Of a stretch of 64,000 nucleotides of DNA, positions 27,821 through 36,534 are shown one piece after another. Both the position numbers and the translations under genes were made by a program. This DNA is from Litorilituus sediminis. GTDB lineage: Bacteria; Pseudomonadota; Gammaproteobacteria; Enterobacterales; Alteromonadaceae. The stretch lies in NCBI RefSeq assembly GCF_004295665.1, contig NZ_CP034759.1, forward strand, positions 3,782,001 through 3,846,000, in the 5' to 3' direction. The stretch's first letter is position 1. Each line of letters begins with the position of its first letter. The notes beneath the pieces are model-generated. The model made no database searches. It was not told the DNA's origin and saw only the letters and a list, made by a program, of their open reading frames with translations.

Positions 27821-29305
27821 ATGTTATCTATTGAGAATTTACACTTTCAGTTATCTAATCAGTCGCAATTAGTTATTGACCAGCTATCACTTAAACAAGG
27901 TGAGTCACTCCTTGTCGTCGGCGATAACGCCAGTGGCAAATCGGTATTAGCACAAATACTTGCTGGCGAGATTAGTGATTTTCAAGGCCAAGTGACACTA
28001 ACAGAGCGTTTTACCACACTCAGCTTTGAACTTGAAGCGCACACCTTAGCTGTGGATCGTTTAAATGATCGTAGTGATTTTATGGAAGAAGGTGTTGATC
28101 ATGGTCGTAGCGCGTTGCAAGTCATTGTCGATGAGCAGCCTTATCTACAAACTGAACTTGATGATATTGTTGCCTTGCTGGCAATCGAAACGTTATTAGA
28201 AAAGCCTTTCAAAATACTCTCTACCGGTGAAACGCGTAAAGTGCTGATGGCAAGAGCACTTATGCTAAAACCACAGGTTATGCTGCTAGACGAGCCTTAT
28301 GCTGGTCTTGATATTAGTTCGCAAGCACATTTAAGTAAGGTCTTAAATACCTTGGTTGAGCAAGGTATGAGTATTATCTTGTTTGATTTTTACCATCAAA
28401 GCCTGCCAAGTACCATTGATAACTTGGTTTATATGCAAGAGGGTCGTATTGTACTTTCAGGTAAGCGTGAACAAGTAATTGCTAGCGAAAAATGGCAACA
28501 GCTTAATGAACATCACTACAGCCTGCCACATCATTTGCCTGACTGTTTGCAGTATGACAATTTAAATAAAGACACGCCGTTAGTTGCGATGAAGAATGTC
28601 TCGGTAAGCTTTGAACAAAAGCCTGTTTTTAATCACTTAAACTGGCAATTTGAGCAAGGGCAGCACTGGCGGATTATTGGCCCAAATGGTTGTGGTAAGT
28701 CGACGTTATTAGCAATGATTTCTGGTGATAGTCCAAAAGCCTACGGAAAAGATATTCATCTTTTTGGCGTTAAGCGCGGCAGTGGCGAGTCTATTTGGGA
28801 TATTAAACGTCATTATGGCGTTGTAAGTGCGCAGTTACACCGTGATTATCGTGTGCCAACAACCTTGATTCAGGTAGTGTTATCAGGCTTTTATGACAGT
28901 ATTGGCTTGTATGATAGCCCGACCCGTTATCAAGTTAATATCGCGCGTGAATGGTTAGTTTTATTAGGTTTAGAGCAGCAAGAGAATACTTATTTTAATC
29001 AGTTATCTTATGGTGAGCAGCGTTTAGTATTGATTGCGAGAGCCGTGGTTAAATTGCCGATGATTTTAATTTTAGATGAGCCTTGCCAAGGCTTAGATAA
29101 TCATAATCGAGATAAGGTATTGGCATTGATGGACTATATTGCTGCCAATAGTAAAACGCATTTAATATTTGTTAGTCATGATATCAGAGATCAACTTAAC
29201 TGTATCACCCATGAGCTTGAGTTTGTTGAACAAACAGTTGACGGGCTTGAAAGTGAAGCACAGGCACAGTGCTTAGGCTATACAGCTAAGGTAACTAATA
29301 AGTAA
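27821..29305 (+). CDS. modF: ModF-like duplicated ABC ATPase
   Basis: 494 residues with two ABC domains. Domain 1 has Walker A GDNASGKS, signature LSTGETRK and Walker B VMLLDEP. Domain 2 has GPNGCGKST, LSYGEQRL and ILILDEP. The order and sequence track E. coli ModF (including GSGESIWDIKRHYG in domain 2), a soluble ATPase near molybdate transport genes and of uncertain role. No modABC genes are nearby here. The stop lies within an 11-bp tandem repeat. Confidence 0.85.
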   Translation: MLSIENLHFQLSNQSQLVIDQLSLKQGESLLVVGDNASGKSVLAQILAGEISDFQGQVTLTERFTTLSFELEAHTLAVDRLNDRSDFMEEGVDHGRSALQVIVDEQPYLQTELDDIVALLAIETLLEKPFKILSTGETRKVLMARALMLKPQVMLLDEPYAGLDISSQAHLSKVLNTLVEQGMSIILFDFYHQSLPSTIDNLVYMQEGRIVLSGKREQVIASEKWQQLNEHHYSLPHHLPDCLQYDNLNKDTPLVAMKNVSVSFEQKPVFNHLNWQFEQGQHWRIIGPNGCGKSTLLAMISGDSPKAYGKDIHLFGVKRGSGESIWDIKRHYGVVSAQLHRDYRVPTTLIQVVLSGFYDSIGLYDSPTRYQVNIAREWLVLLGLEQQENTYFNQLSYGEQRLVLIARAVVKLPMILILDEPCQGLDNHNRDKVLALMDYIAANSKTHLIFVSHDIRDQLNCITHELEFVEQTVDGLESEAQAQCLGYTAKVTNK

Positions 29306-29324
29306 CTAATAAGTAACTAATAAG
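29292..29324. repeat. Three tandem 11-bp units at the modF stop codon
   Basis: TAACTAATAAG repeated three times without gaps (29292-29302, 29303-29313, 29314-29324). The second unit supplies the modF stop. As the unit is not a multiple of three, stops occur in all frames. A GCGGCAA triplet repeat follows near 29353. Confidence 0.85.
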
Positions 29325-29437
29325 TTCTAAGACCATGGCTATTTTTATCGCTAGCGGCAAGCGGCAAGCGGCATGAATATTTTCTGCTTAGGGTTTTGTG
29401 AGATTTTGTTGATATGGCTTAGCTGTACTCTTTAATA

Positions 29438-29701
29438 ATACCAATTGAATTAACTATTTGATCATTTAGCGAGAATTAAAAGGTTTATAGGCAAGGCATT
29501 GATTTTCGATAATGGTTATTCCCTTGTCAAAATCAATAACACAGCATATAAGCCTTTTAAACTCGCCCTTGGGAGCTTGTCAGGAAGATGATAATTTCAC
29601 AAATTTCTTGGCTGGAGAATGACTACAGCGGCATAAATTTGCTTTATTCTCACCTCCCTGACATAGCTCTGAACTGGTAAAATAATTATTTCACTTGGTA
29701 T
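29438..29701. mobile_element. 264-bp MITE-like element
   Basis: The ends are inverted: ATACCAATTGAATTAACT at 29438 and the reverse of ATACCAAGTGAAATAATT ending at 29701, with 19 of 22 bases matching over the full ends. No coding sequence inside, no transposase. It fills most of the modF-dsbB gap (29306-29759). Confidence 0.6.
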
Positions 29702-29759
29702 AAGCTGTAGTACAATCGCGGCATTGATTTCTTAACGATTGTCAAAGCAAGCTAATTCA

Positions 29760-30212
29760 ATGTCTAATGAAAAATCTGCTAATGCAATGTCTAGACAATG
29801 GCTAATGCTATTTGCTGTCTGGGCTATTGCTACTATTGCCACACTGTCGAGCTTATTTTTTAGCGAAATTGTCAAACTACCTGTGTGCTCTTTGTGTTGG
29901 TATCAACGTATTGCTATTTATCCTTTAGTATTAATTATGCCACTAGCCTTATTTCCATTGGATAAGAAGGTGATAGCTTATGCCGGCATATTAACCTTAT
30001 TTGGTTGGCTGGTGGCGTTATTTCATGTGCTTTTAGTGGCGGGTATCATTCCCAAAGCCGCTCAGCCTTGTGTGCAAGATATTCCTTGCTCGGAAACGCA
30101 TCTGAATTTATTTGGCTTTTTAAATATGCCAATGATGTCTTTATTAACTTTTACCCTAATGGCTGTGTTACTTTTTTTAGCAAAAAATCGAGATAGCGAG
30201 GAATCGATGTAA
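29760..30212 (+). CDS. DsbB-family disulfide oxidoreductase
   Basis: 150 residues from ATG 29760; a TTG at 29739 is possible and neither has a strong ribosome site. Four transmembrane helices and two cysteine pairs are visible: CSLCWYQR after the first helix and CVQDIPC in the second periplasmic loop. These are the quinone-linked and DsbA-linked cysteines of DsbB. The next gene is a DsbA-like thioredoxin whose ATG overlaps this stop by one base, so the two form a disulfide-formation pair like BdbC/BdbD. Confidence 0.9.
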   Translation: MSNEKSANAMSRQWLMLFAVWAIATIATLSSLFFSEIVKLPVCSLCWYQRIAIYPLVLIMPLALFPLDKKVIAYAGILTLFGWLVALFHVLLVAGIIPKAAQPCVQDIPCSETHLNLFGFLNMPMMSLLTFTLMAVLLFLAKNRDSEESM

Positions 30213-30865
30213 TGATGAATAAAAAAACCTTATTTATTGGCTTTACCGTGATGCTTGTTGGCATATTCGCTATTGCGACGGTTTTTTATCAAAACCTGCA
30301 GAGCTTAAATCAAAGTGCAGTATCAAATGAACAGCTCACGCAATTGCTTCGTCAAGGTGCGCCAAGTAAAGGTGATGATAATGCTAAGGTAACTATTGTT
30401 GAATTTTTAGATCCTGCCTGTGAAACCTGTAAAGTGTTTTTCCCTTTTGTTAATAAGTTGATGGCGAAATATCCGGGTAAAATTAAGTTAATGGTGCGTT
30501 ATGCGCCACTACATAAAAACTCCGATAAGGTGGTTAGGTTACTTGAAGCGGCGCATTTACAAGGGCAGTTTTGGCCGGCGTTAGAAGTATTGTTTGCCAA
30601 ACAGCAAGAATGGACATTGCATCATGTATCGCAACCACAAATTGCTAAACAGCTTTTATCTGCTTTAAATTTAGATCAAGAGATGTTTGCCAAAGATGTT
30701 TTGGGTCAAAAAGTCTCGCAAGCCCTTAATGATGATTTAGCTGCGGTTAAATCTTTGCAAGTCAGAGCGACACCAGAGTTTTTTGTTAATGGCAGAAAAA
30801 TGCAGACTTTTGGTTATCAGCAATTACAGCAGTTAATAGAGCAGGAAATTGCCAAGCATTACTAG
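30212..30865 (+). CDS. DsbA-like membrane-anchored thioredoxin
   Basis: 217 residues; ATG 30212 overlaps the preceding stop and ATG 30215 is an alternative. One N-terminal helix (LFIGFTVMLVGIFAIATVF) anchors the protein. The active site is CETC (in DPACETCKVFFP) and the cis-proline is in RATPEFFVNG. The domain is Dsb-type with a helical insertion. It should be re-oxidised by the neighbouring DsbB-like protein and add disulfides to envelope proteins. Confidence 0.9.
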   Translation: MMNKKTLFIGFTVMLVGIFAIATVFYQNLQSLNQSAVSNEQLTQLLRQGAPSKGDDNAKVTIVEFLDPACETCKVFFPFVNKLMAKYPGKIKLMVRYAPLHKNSDKVVRLLEAAHLQGQFWPALEVLFAKQQEWTLHHVSQPQIAKQLLSALNLDQEMFAKDVLGQKVSQALNDDLAAVKSLQVRATPEFFVNGRKMQTFGYQQLQQLIEQEIAKHY

Positions 30866-30885
30866 CTTGTTAAGCAAATAGCAAC

Positions 30886-30919
30886 AAAAAGGAAGGCAAA
30901 TTGTAGCTTTCCTTTTTTT
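30886..30919 (+). terminator. Terminator after the Dsb pair
   Basis: AAAAAGGAA pairs with TTTCCTTTTT with an added GC closure near the loop; followed by a T-run. Confidence 0.7.
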
Positions 30920-31009
30920 ATGGAAAAAATAAATTTTGCTGAAATTTTATTAGTCTTTGTAATTTCTACTAGTATTAACGTTATGCATGTTAAATGAAGG
31001 GGTCTTTTC

Positions 31010-31447
31010 ATGGATAAGTTTATGCAAGCGGCAATTGAAGAAGCCAAGTTGGGGTTAGCAGAAGGTGGTATTCCAATTGGCTCGGTATTGGTGCATAAAG
31101 GAAAAATTATTGGTCGCGGGCATAATAAGCGCGTACAAACTGGTAGTCCAACGTTACATGGTGAAATGGATGCCCTAGAAAATGCTGGCAGGCAAAGTGC
31201 CAGCGTTTATCGAGAATCAGTTATTTATACCACCTTGTCGCCTTGCTCTATGTGTACGGGCGCTATTTTGCTTTATGGCATTCCTAAAGTAGTGATTGGT
31301 GAAAATGAAAGTTTTATGGGTGAAGAGCAACTGCTTAAATCTAGAGGTGTTGAAATTGACATGGTAGACTCAGATGAGTGTAAGCAATTAATGCGTGATT
31401 TTATGGCTGAAAAACCAGAATTGTGGAATGAAGATATCGGCGAATGA
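31010..31447 (+). CDS. Cytosine deaminase of the yeast FCY1 type
   Basis: 145 residues. Zinc ligands are His50 and catalytic Glu52 in LHGEMDALENAG, and Cys79 and Cys82 in SPCSMCTGAI. The protein follows yeast cytosine deaminase along its whole length (GIPIGSVLV, GRGHNKR, YTTLSPCSMCTGAILLYGIP and the ending WNEDIGE), unlike E. coli CodA, which is an amidohydrolase, and unlike TadA with its HAE motif. It should convert cytosine to uracil. The SBP gene starts inside its last codons (ATGA overlap), so the two are co-translated. Confidence 0.85.
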   Translation: MDKFMQAAIEEAKLGLAEGGIPIGSVLVHKGKIIGRGHNKRVQTGSPTLHGEMDALENAGRQSASVYRESVIYTTLSPCSMCTGAILLYGIPKVVIGENESFMGEEQLLKSRGVEIDMVDSDECKQLMRDFMAEKPELWNEDIGE

Positions 31448-32196
31448 GAGCTTTTTTATTGTGTTTTAGTTTTGTCATGTCATCTTGTAGCTGGGCGGCA
31501 GAAGAGATCAGAATAGGGGTTTACGACTTCCCTCCCTACGTATTTATGTCTGATAAGGTTTCTGGCATAACCATTGAGATGATCGCTAAGATGAATCAAC
31601 TGCAAAACGATTATGAATTTGTTGCTGTGCCAACAACCTCTAGGCGTCGTTATAGCGATTTTAAAAAGAATAAGTTTGATGTCTTGATGTTTGAAAGCAA
31701 GAAGTGGGGCTGGGAGGGTTATCCTGTGGTTGCTTCTAAGCCATTTGTATCTGGTGGTGAATTATATGTAACCAAAGCAGACAAACAGAAGACGCAAGCG
31801 TACTTTAATCATTTTGAGCAGAAAGTTATGGTCGGGGTGCTTGGCTATCATTACCAGTTTGCTAACTTTAGTGCCGACTTAGATTACTTGGATAAACACT
31901 TTAATATTATTCAAACGGATAGCCAAAAACGTAGTATTGAATTGATTTTAAATAACCGAGGTGATATTGCTGTTTTATCAAAAGCTTACTTAAATTATCA
32001 TTTTTCTAATTCACCAGAAGATAAAGCTAAATTGCTCATTTCTGATAAATTTGATCAAATTTATCGTCATACCATTCTTATTCGTCAACCAAGTAAAATA
32101 ACCATTGAATATGTTAACAATTTGCTTGAGCAAATGAAGCGCAAAGCAAGTTTAGATTTTTTATGGCAGCAATATGGGCTAGAAGTTATTCATTAA
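31444..32196 (+). CDS. Orphan periplasmic solute-binding protein (SBP_bac_3)
   Basis: 250 residues with signal peptide ending SSCSWAAEE. The mature start EEIRIGVYDFPPYVF and GITIEMIAKM are typical of amino-acid-binding SBPs. It overlaps the cytosine deaminase by 4 bases, but no transporter genes are adjacent. Ligand unknown; co-expression with a base deaminase may be incidental. Confidence 0.78.
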   Translation: MRAFLLCFSFVMSSCSWAAEEIRIGVYDFPPYVFMSDKVSGITIEMIAKMNQLQNDYEFVAVPTTSRRRYSDFKKNKFDVLMFESKKWGWEGYPVVASKPFVSGGELYVTKADKQKTQAYFNHFEQKVMVGVLGYHYQFANFSADLDYLDKHFNIIQTDSQKRSIELILNNRGDIAVLSKAYLNYHFSNSPEDKAKLLISDKFDQIYRHTILIRQPSKITIEYVNNLLEQMKRKASLDFLWQQYGLEVIH

Positions 32197-32271
32197 CAGC
32201 GCTTGTTTTTATGCTGAACAAGGCTGATTACGGGCAATTAGCCTTAAGCACTTAAGGTTAAGTTCTCAGGT

Positions 32272-33336
32272 TTAAGCTCTCAGGGTTAAGGTCACCATTA
32301 CAGGTGCATGATCACTGCTTTCACCATCTAGCTCAAAATTTGGCTTGATAAGGTGTTTATCAAAAACATCATATTGACTGATCATAAAAAAGCTATCTTG
32401 ATGACTAGCATCGAATTCATGCGATAGCAAAATGTAATCAAGCACTGAGCCTTTGCTGCCATAATAATGTGTGGCAGTTCGCGCTTTTTGAGCTGAATGT
32501 TTGTTTTCTTTAAGCGTTGAGTGTTTGCTTACGTTAAGTTCTGAGCTATTTTGCTGTTCATTGCTAATTGCCCTAAGGTAGAGTTGCCAGGCATCTTGCG
32601 GTAGGTATTTGGCAAATTCTTTGGCTTCATCTTGGCTTTTATCAGCGGCTAGTTGCGTGGTTGTTAGTTGCTTTAATACACCTTCATGCAGGTTATCGTT
32701 AAAATCCCCCATTAAAATGATGGGGTGCTTGCTTTTCTCTCGCCTTGTGATGATTTCGCACATTAATAGCGTTGCTTCACTGCCACGCTGTAAACTTGCT
32801 GCCCATTTGCCTGTGATGTAATTTTCTAATTGCTTTGTAAGTGCTTGCTTACTTTCTGGTTTTGATTCGGACTCTAAGGTTGAACGTTTTGATTTAAAAT
32901 GCACCACATAGCAATCAGTAGCCCCTAAGTTAGGGATGTTTATTGTCGCTCTAAGTACTTTGCGTGCAAAAGTAAACTTGTCATTAAGGCCTATGGTTTT
33001 AGCTAATGTGCTATTTACGCTAATTGCTTCGGCCTTCATTATTGGGTATTTAGACGCGATGGCGACCACAGGTTTTTGAAAAATATGCTCATCAATAACT
33101 TCTGGCTGATCAATCACGGCAAAATACTTGTAGCCATGGCTTGTTACTAAGGTTTTTAGTGATTCAATGCTAAATACTTCTTGAAAGCCAATAATATCTG
33201 GTTGTTGCTTGCTTAAGTAATTGCTAAGCCAGTGTTGTTTTTTTTGCCACTGTGTTTCGCTATAAATGCGGTCAAAGTCATAGCAAGCGTAGGGCGGTGC
33301 TAGATAGTTAAATAAGTTTAATGTGGCAATTTTTAT
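32272..33336 (-). CDS. Endonuclease/exonuclease/phosphatase family protein, start codon unclear
   Basis: The frame matches EEP nucleases: IKIATLNLFNYLAPPYA at the beginning, PDIIGFQEVF (metal glutamate), LMGDFNDN and SSDHAP (catalytic Asp/His). These motifs begin at about 33336, yet the frame is open to a stop at 33415-33417 with no ATG, GTG or TTG before 33117. GTG 33117 is the first standard start but would delete the QEVF metal site. So it uses a non-standard start (ATA 33336 or ATT 33330), has lost its start, or was truncated by the nearby MITE. I place the 5' limit at the homology boundary. Confidence 0.6.
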   Translation of the reverse strand: MKIATLNLFNYLAPPYACYDFDRIYSETQWQKKQHWLSNYLSKQQPDIIGFQEVFSIESLKTLVTSHGYKYFAVIDQPEVIDEHIFQKPVVAIASKYPIMKAEAISVNSTLAKTIGLNDKFTFARKVLRATINIPNLGATDCYVVHFKSKRSTLESESKPESKQALTKQLENYITGKWAASLQRGSEATLLMCEIITRREKSKHPIILMGDFNDNLHEGVLKQLTTTQLAADKSQDEAKEFAKYLPQDAWQLYLRAISNEQQNSSELNVSKHSTLKENKHSAQKARTATHYYGSKGSVLDYILLSHEFDASHQDSFFMISQYDVFDKHLIKPNFELDGESSDHAPVMVTLTLRA

Positions 33337-33459
33337 GGTGCTTTTACTGATAGTATTCGTCTCTATGCAATTATTTTGTTTTAAAGTGATGGTTTTTAGC
33401 CCTTTTGAATAAAGCTAGTGTTTACATGTTAAAGGACATTAAGTTTAATAGTGTAAAAC

Positions 33460-33727
33460 TAGAGCGTGTTGACCTTTGCTGTATGTTTTTGCAGCAGCCT
33501 ATTGAGTATTTATACAAGGCAGAGCCTATAAAGTGTGGTTATTCCACATGAATAGGCGATAACGCAGTAAAAATGCTCAATAGCCGCTGTCTTGTAGATT
33601 CGTTTAAACGCAATTTACTCTTTGTTGTTACGATTTTATATAGAATAACTATACTGCAATCGAAACGCCGCGATTAAATTGCGTTTAATTCGAACAAAAT
33701 TTATACCTCAAAGATCAACACGCTCTA
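33460..33727. mobile_element. 268-bp MITE-like element
   Basis: Terminal inverted repeats TAGAGCGTGTTGACCTTTG (33460-33478) and the reverse complement of TAGAGCGTGTTGATCTTTG (33709-33727), 18 of 19 identical. Nested inner inverted repeats include AAACGCAATTT with AAATTGCGTTT and a GCCTATTGAG/CTCAATAGCC-type pair. No coding capacity. It sits between the divergent nuclease-like and GGDEF genes. Confidence 0.7.
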
Positions 33728-33760
33728 ATATATTTATAACATGCCTTTTGGGGATTTGCC

Positions 33761-35038
33761 TTGTATCAAGATGTAAAAGTAGCGCATTTACCTGTTATTA
33801 ACTCTGTTGCTGATTTATCAGCGTTTAATTTTTCACCCGATATTATTTGGGTGTTCGATTTAGATCGCCATGGCTTTTGGTGGGGTAATCAAAATGCTTT
33901 GAATTTTTGGGGCTTGGCAGATGTTGATGCGTTGATAAATAAAGATTTATCTGAAGATACTCAAGGGGCAAGAAAACGCACTGAGCAAACCTTTGTTAAA
34001 GCTGCCCTTGAAGGCGTTACTTCAGATCCTTGGACAACCTATCCTAACGGTAAACCTAAAGTGATGCTAATGCGTCATGTTGCTGTATTGTTAGGGGAAG
34101 AAAAACACCGTGGTATTATTGCTTTTATCAGCGAGCAATTAGATGGTAATAACCAGCCTGAAAACTTATTGTTTGCAGAAGCGGTTCGTTATACCTCGGT
34201 TGCGGTAAGTTGCTTTGATATGCAAGGCAAGCGACTATTTGAAAACCCGGCTTTTACCGCTTTATATGATAATGAAGCGCTAGATTTTGGCGCACGTTTT
34301 GTCAATAGCGATGAAGGAAAAGCCAGGCTTTTACAAGCACAGGCGCAAAATGACGGTCATCAAGAGCATGTTATGCAAACTAAGCAGGGGCAAAGACGAC
34401 ATAATGTTGATATTCGCACCAGTCGTCATCCGTTAACGGGAGACTATGTCTTTCTTGTCACTGAATATGATGTTACTGAGTTACATCATTCTATCGCTGC
34501 GCTTGAGCAGGCGAAAGAAGAGTTAAAACAGCAAGCACATTATGATGCCTTAACTAACTTGCCAACAGCAAGATTAACCAAAGCAAGGCTAGCGTCAGCT
34601 TTGGCATATGCTAAGCGCGAGCAAAGCTTGATTGCTGTGATGTTTATGGACTTAGATGGTTTTAAGCCAGTCAATGATAACTATGGTCATGACGGAGGTG
34701 ATCAGGTACTAGTTAAGGTTGCTCAGCGCTTAAGTGCAATTTTTAGGGATTCAGATACGGTTGGCCGACTTGGTGGTGATGAGTTTCTCATTTGTTTGCC
34801 TGATTTACAGGAAAATCAATTTGCTTTGAATCTAGCGCAAAAGGCGATTGATGAAATTGCTAAACCCTATGCTATTGTTGGTGATGATGGCTGTAATTAT
34901 CAAGTGTCTTTAAGTGCCAGTATTGGCATTGCTTTTTATCCTGAAGGCGGTGATAGCCCTGAAAAATTAATTCAGCTCGCTGATCAAACCATGTATCAGG
35001 CGAAAAAACGTGGCAAGGCTTGCTTTGTCGCGAAATAG
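33761..35038 (+). CDS. PAS-GGDEF diguanylate cyclase
   Basis: 425 residues from TTG 33761; in-frame stops upstream and a TGGGGAT sequence make this the likely start. No transmembrane helices. Residues 25-140 and 150-250 look like PAS-type sensor domains; the GGDEF domain (about 265-425) has DALTNLPT, FMDLDGFKPVND and the intact GGDEF signature RLGGDEFLIC. It should make cyclic di-GMP from GTP. An I-site RxxD (RDSD) precedes GGDEF. It starts 34 bases after the MITE. Confidence 0.88.
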   Translation: MYQDVKVAHLPVINSVADLSAFNFSPDIIWVFDLDRHGFWWGNQNALNFWGLADVDALINKDLSEDTQGARKRTEQTFVKAALEGVTSDPWTTYPNGKPKVMLMRHVAVLLGEEKHRGIIAFISEQLDGNNQPENLLFAEAVRYTSVAVSCFDMQGKRLFENPAFTALYDNEALDFGARFVNSDEGKARLLQAQAQNDGHQEHVMQTKQGQRRHNVDIRTSRHPLTGDYVFLVTEYDVTELHHSIAALEQAKEELKQQAHYDALTNLPTARLTKARLASALAYAKREQSLIAVMFMDLDGFKPVNDNYGHDGGDQVLVKVAQRLSAIFRDSDTVGRLGGDEFLICLPDLQENQFALNLAQKAIDEIAKPYAIVGDDGCNYQVSLSASIGIAFYPEGGDSPEKLIQLADQTMYQAKKRGKACFVAK

Positions 35039-35109
35039 GCTTTTTTGCGCCTTTATCAAATTATTAACTCATCTGCTGCGGCAGTGAGTAGTCAGTCGTT
35101 AGGAATATT

Positions 35110-35967
35110 ATGAATCAATATTATCGGTTATTTAGTCTTACTCTAGTAAAAGTCATTGCTGTTATTTCAGCGCTTGCGGTAATGCCGAATGCATTTGCTG
35201 ATGCAGATAAGTTTTACGCTAATGAAGCTATGCAGGCGAAATCGCCGAAAGCTTATGCCTTAAGTGAGCTAAACCAAGCGTGGTTAAAGCAAGCACATAA
35301 TATAAGAAACCAAGATGCCAAACGTTTTTTTAATGCGCTAAAACAAGAGCCTAAACTATTTGCCTCGTTAATTGACTGGCCAAATTTATCATTTGAACAG
35401 CGTATATCTCTTTTGCCAGAAGTTTTTGCTATTGAATGTCAGGTCTTGCAGATGATTTGCCCTGAGCTGGTTATCAATAACAGCTTATATCCTACTCGCG
35501 CGGTAAACTTTGTTTTTGATGTTAAAGCGCCAGGCTCGGGTTTAGTTTATTTAAATCCAGACAAGCTTAAAGCCATGGAAACCTACGCACCTTTAGCATT
35601 TTTAATTCATGAGACACGCCATGCTTATCAGTTTCAACTGGCGTTTAATGAAGAGACTTTATTAGCGCAAGGGTATAGGGAAGCATTTACTACACAAGCA
35701 CAACAAACGGGCTTTTCATTCAGTGACTTTTTGACCTTGCTAAATGAATATGAAGCGTTTCAATTTGGCAATCAAATGATAGGCTTGCTGGTTAATTGGC
35801 AAGTAGATATGCCAAATATGGGCTCCTTTGCCAGCCAGTTTGATGCTCAAGGTAAGCTTAAAATAGATTTATTACAATTGGCTAAAGTTAACAGCTCAAT
35901 GTCACTGCTTGATGCTTACAATCAAAAAGCGAAAGCACAATATATACTTAGAGCAAAAGAGAATTAA
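35110..35967 (+). CDS. Secreted putative metallopeptidase with HETRH motif
   Basis: 285 residues with signal peptide (VIAVISALAVMPNAFA, cleavage near residue 31). HETRH at 167-171, within LAFLIHETRHAYQFQ, has the HExxH zinc-peptidase pattern on a predicted helix. The rest is unrecognised. Ribosome site TAGGAA precedes the ATG. A secreted peptidase of an undescribed group is the best guess. Confidence 0.55.
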   Translation: MNQYYRLFSLTLVKVIAVISALAVMPNAFADADKFYANEAMQAKSPKAYALSELNQAWLKQAHNIRNQDAKRFFNALKQEPKLFASLIDWPNLSFEQRISLLPEVFAIECQVLQMICPELVINNSLYPTRAVNFVFDVKAPGSGLVYLNPDKLKAMETYAPLAFLIHETRHAYQFQLAFNEETLLAQGYREAFTTQAQQTGFSFSDFLTLLNEYEAFQFGNQMIGLLVNWQVDMPNMGSFASQFDAQGKLKIDLLQLAKVNSSMSLLDAYNQKAKAQYILRAKEN

Positions 35968-36008
35968 TACTTATAGGTGACTTAGTTATTGTTATTAACA
36001 TGCTTTGC

Positions 36009-36048
36009 TTGCTTTAACAGCAGGTAATTTGCTTTAACACTAGGTAAA
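36009..36048. repeat. Two tandem 20-bp units
   Basis: TTGCTTTAACAGCAGGTAAT and TTGCTTTAACACTAGGTAAA, directly adjacent, 17 of 20 identical, upstream of folX. Confidence 0.7.
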
Positions 36049-36156
36049 TTGTTATCTTGTTTGTTTGCTATTGATTTACGGGCATATGCTACTGATCCCA
36101 AAAATAGTAATCAACGTATATACTTTTCATTACATAAACACCAATAGGTTCACTAC

Positions 36157-36534
36157 ATGAGTCATAATGCCATTATTACCATAACCAATTTAAGGTTAAG
36201 GACATATATAGGTTTTAACGAAGAAGAAAAACGTAAGCAACAAGATATTATTATTAATGCTGAAGTGCATTATCCCGCCAATAAAATGTGCTTAAACGAC
36301 AATGTTGACAATGCTTTAAACTACAAAGTGATTTGTAAAAATATTATCAGTAAAGTGGAGAATGGCCGTTTCCTGCTATTAGAAAAGCTGACCAGCGATG
36401 TCTTAGCGATTTGTGCTGATCACTCTTGGGTGACCTTTGCCAAAGTGCGTATAGATAAGCCGCACGCGCTGCGATTTGCTGATTCAGTATCGTTAACGTT
36501 AAGTTATCAAAAAAGTGATGAGGAAGCGTTATGA
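36157..36534 (+). CDS. folX: Dihydroneopterin triphosphate 2'-epimerase
   Basis: 125 residues of the FolB/FolX fold. [17 protein letters not shown] and [10 protein letters not shown] are FolX-type features; the aldolase FolB motif differs. FolX converts dihydroneopterin triphosphate to dihydromonapterin triphosphate. It is the first gene of a folX-folE-folM operon; folE begins in its last codons (4-base overlap). The set produces tetrahydromonapterin, a cofactor for phenylalanine hydroxylase in relatives. Confidence 0.9.
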   Translation: MSHNAIITITNLRLRTYIGFNEEEKRKQQDIIINAEVHYPANKMCLNDNVDNALNYKVICKNIISKVENGRFLLLEKLTSDVLAICADHSWVTFAKVRIDKPHALRFADSVSLTLSYQKSDEEAL

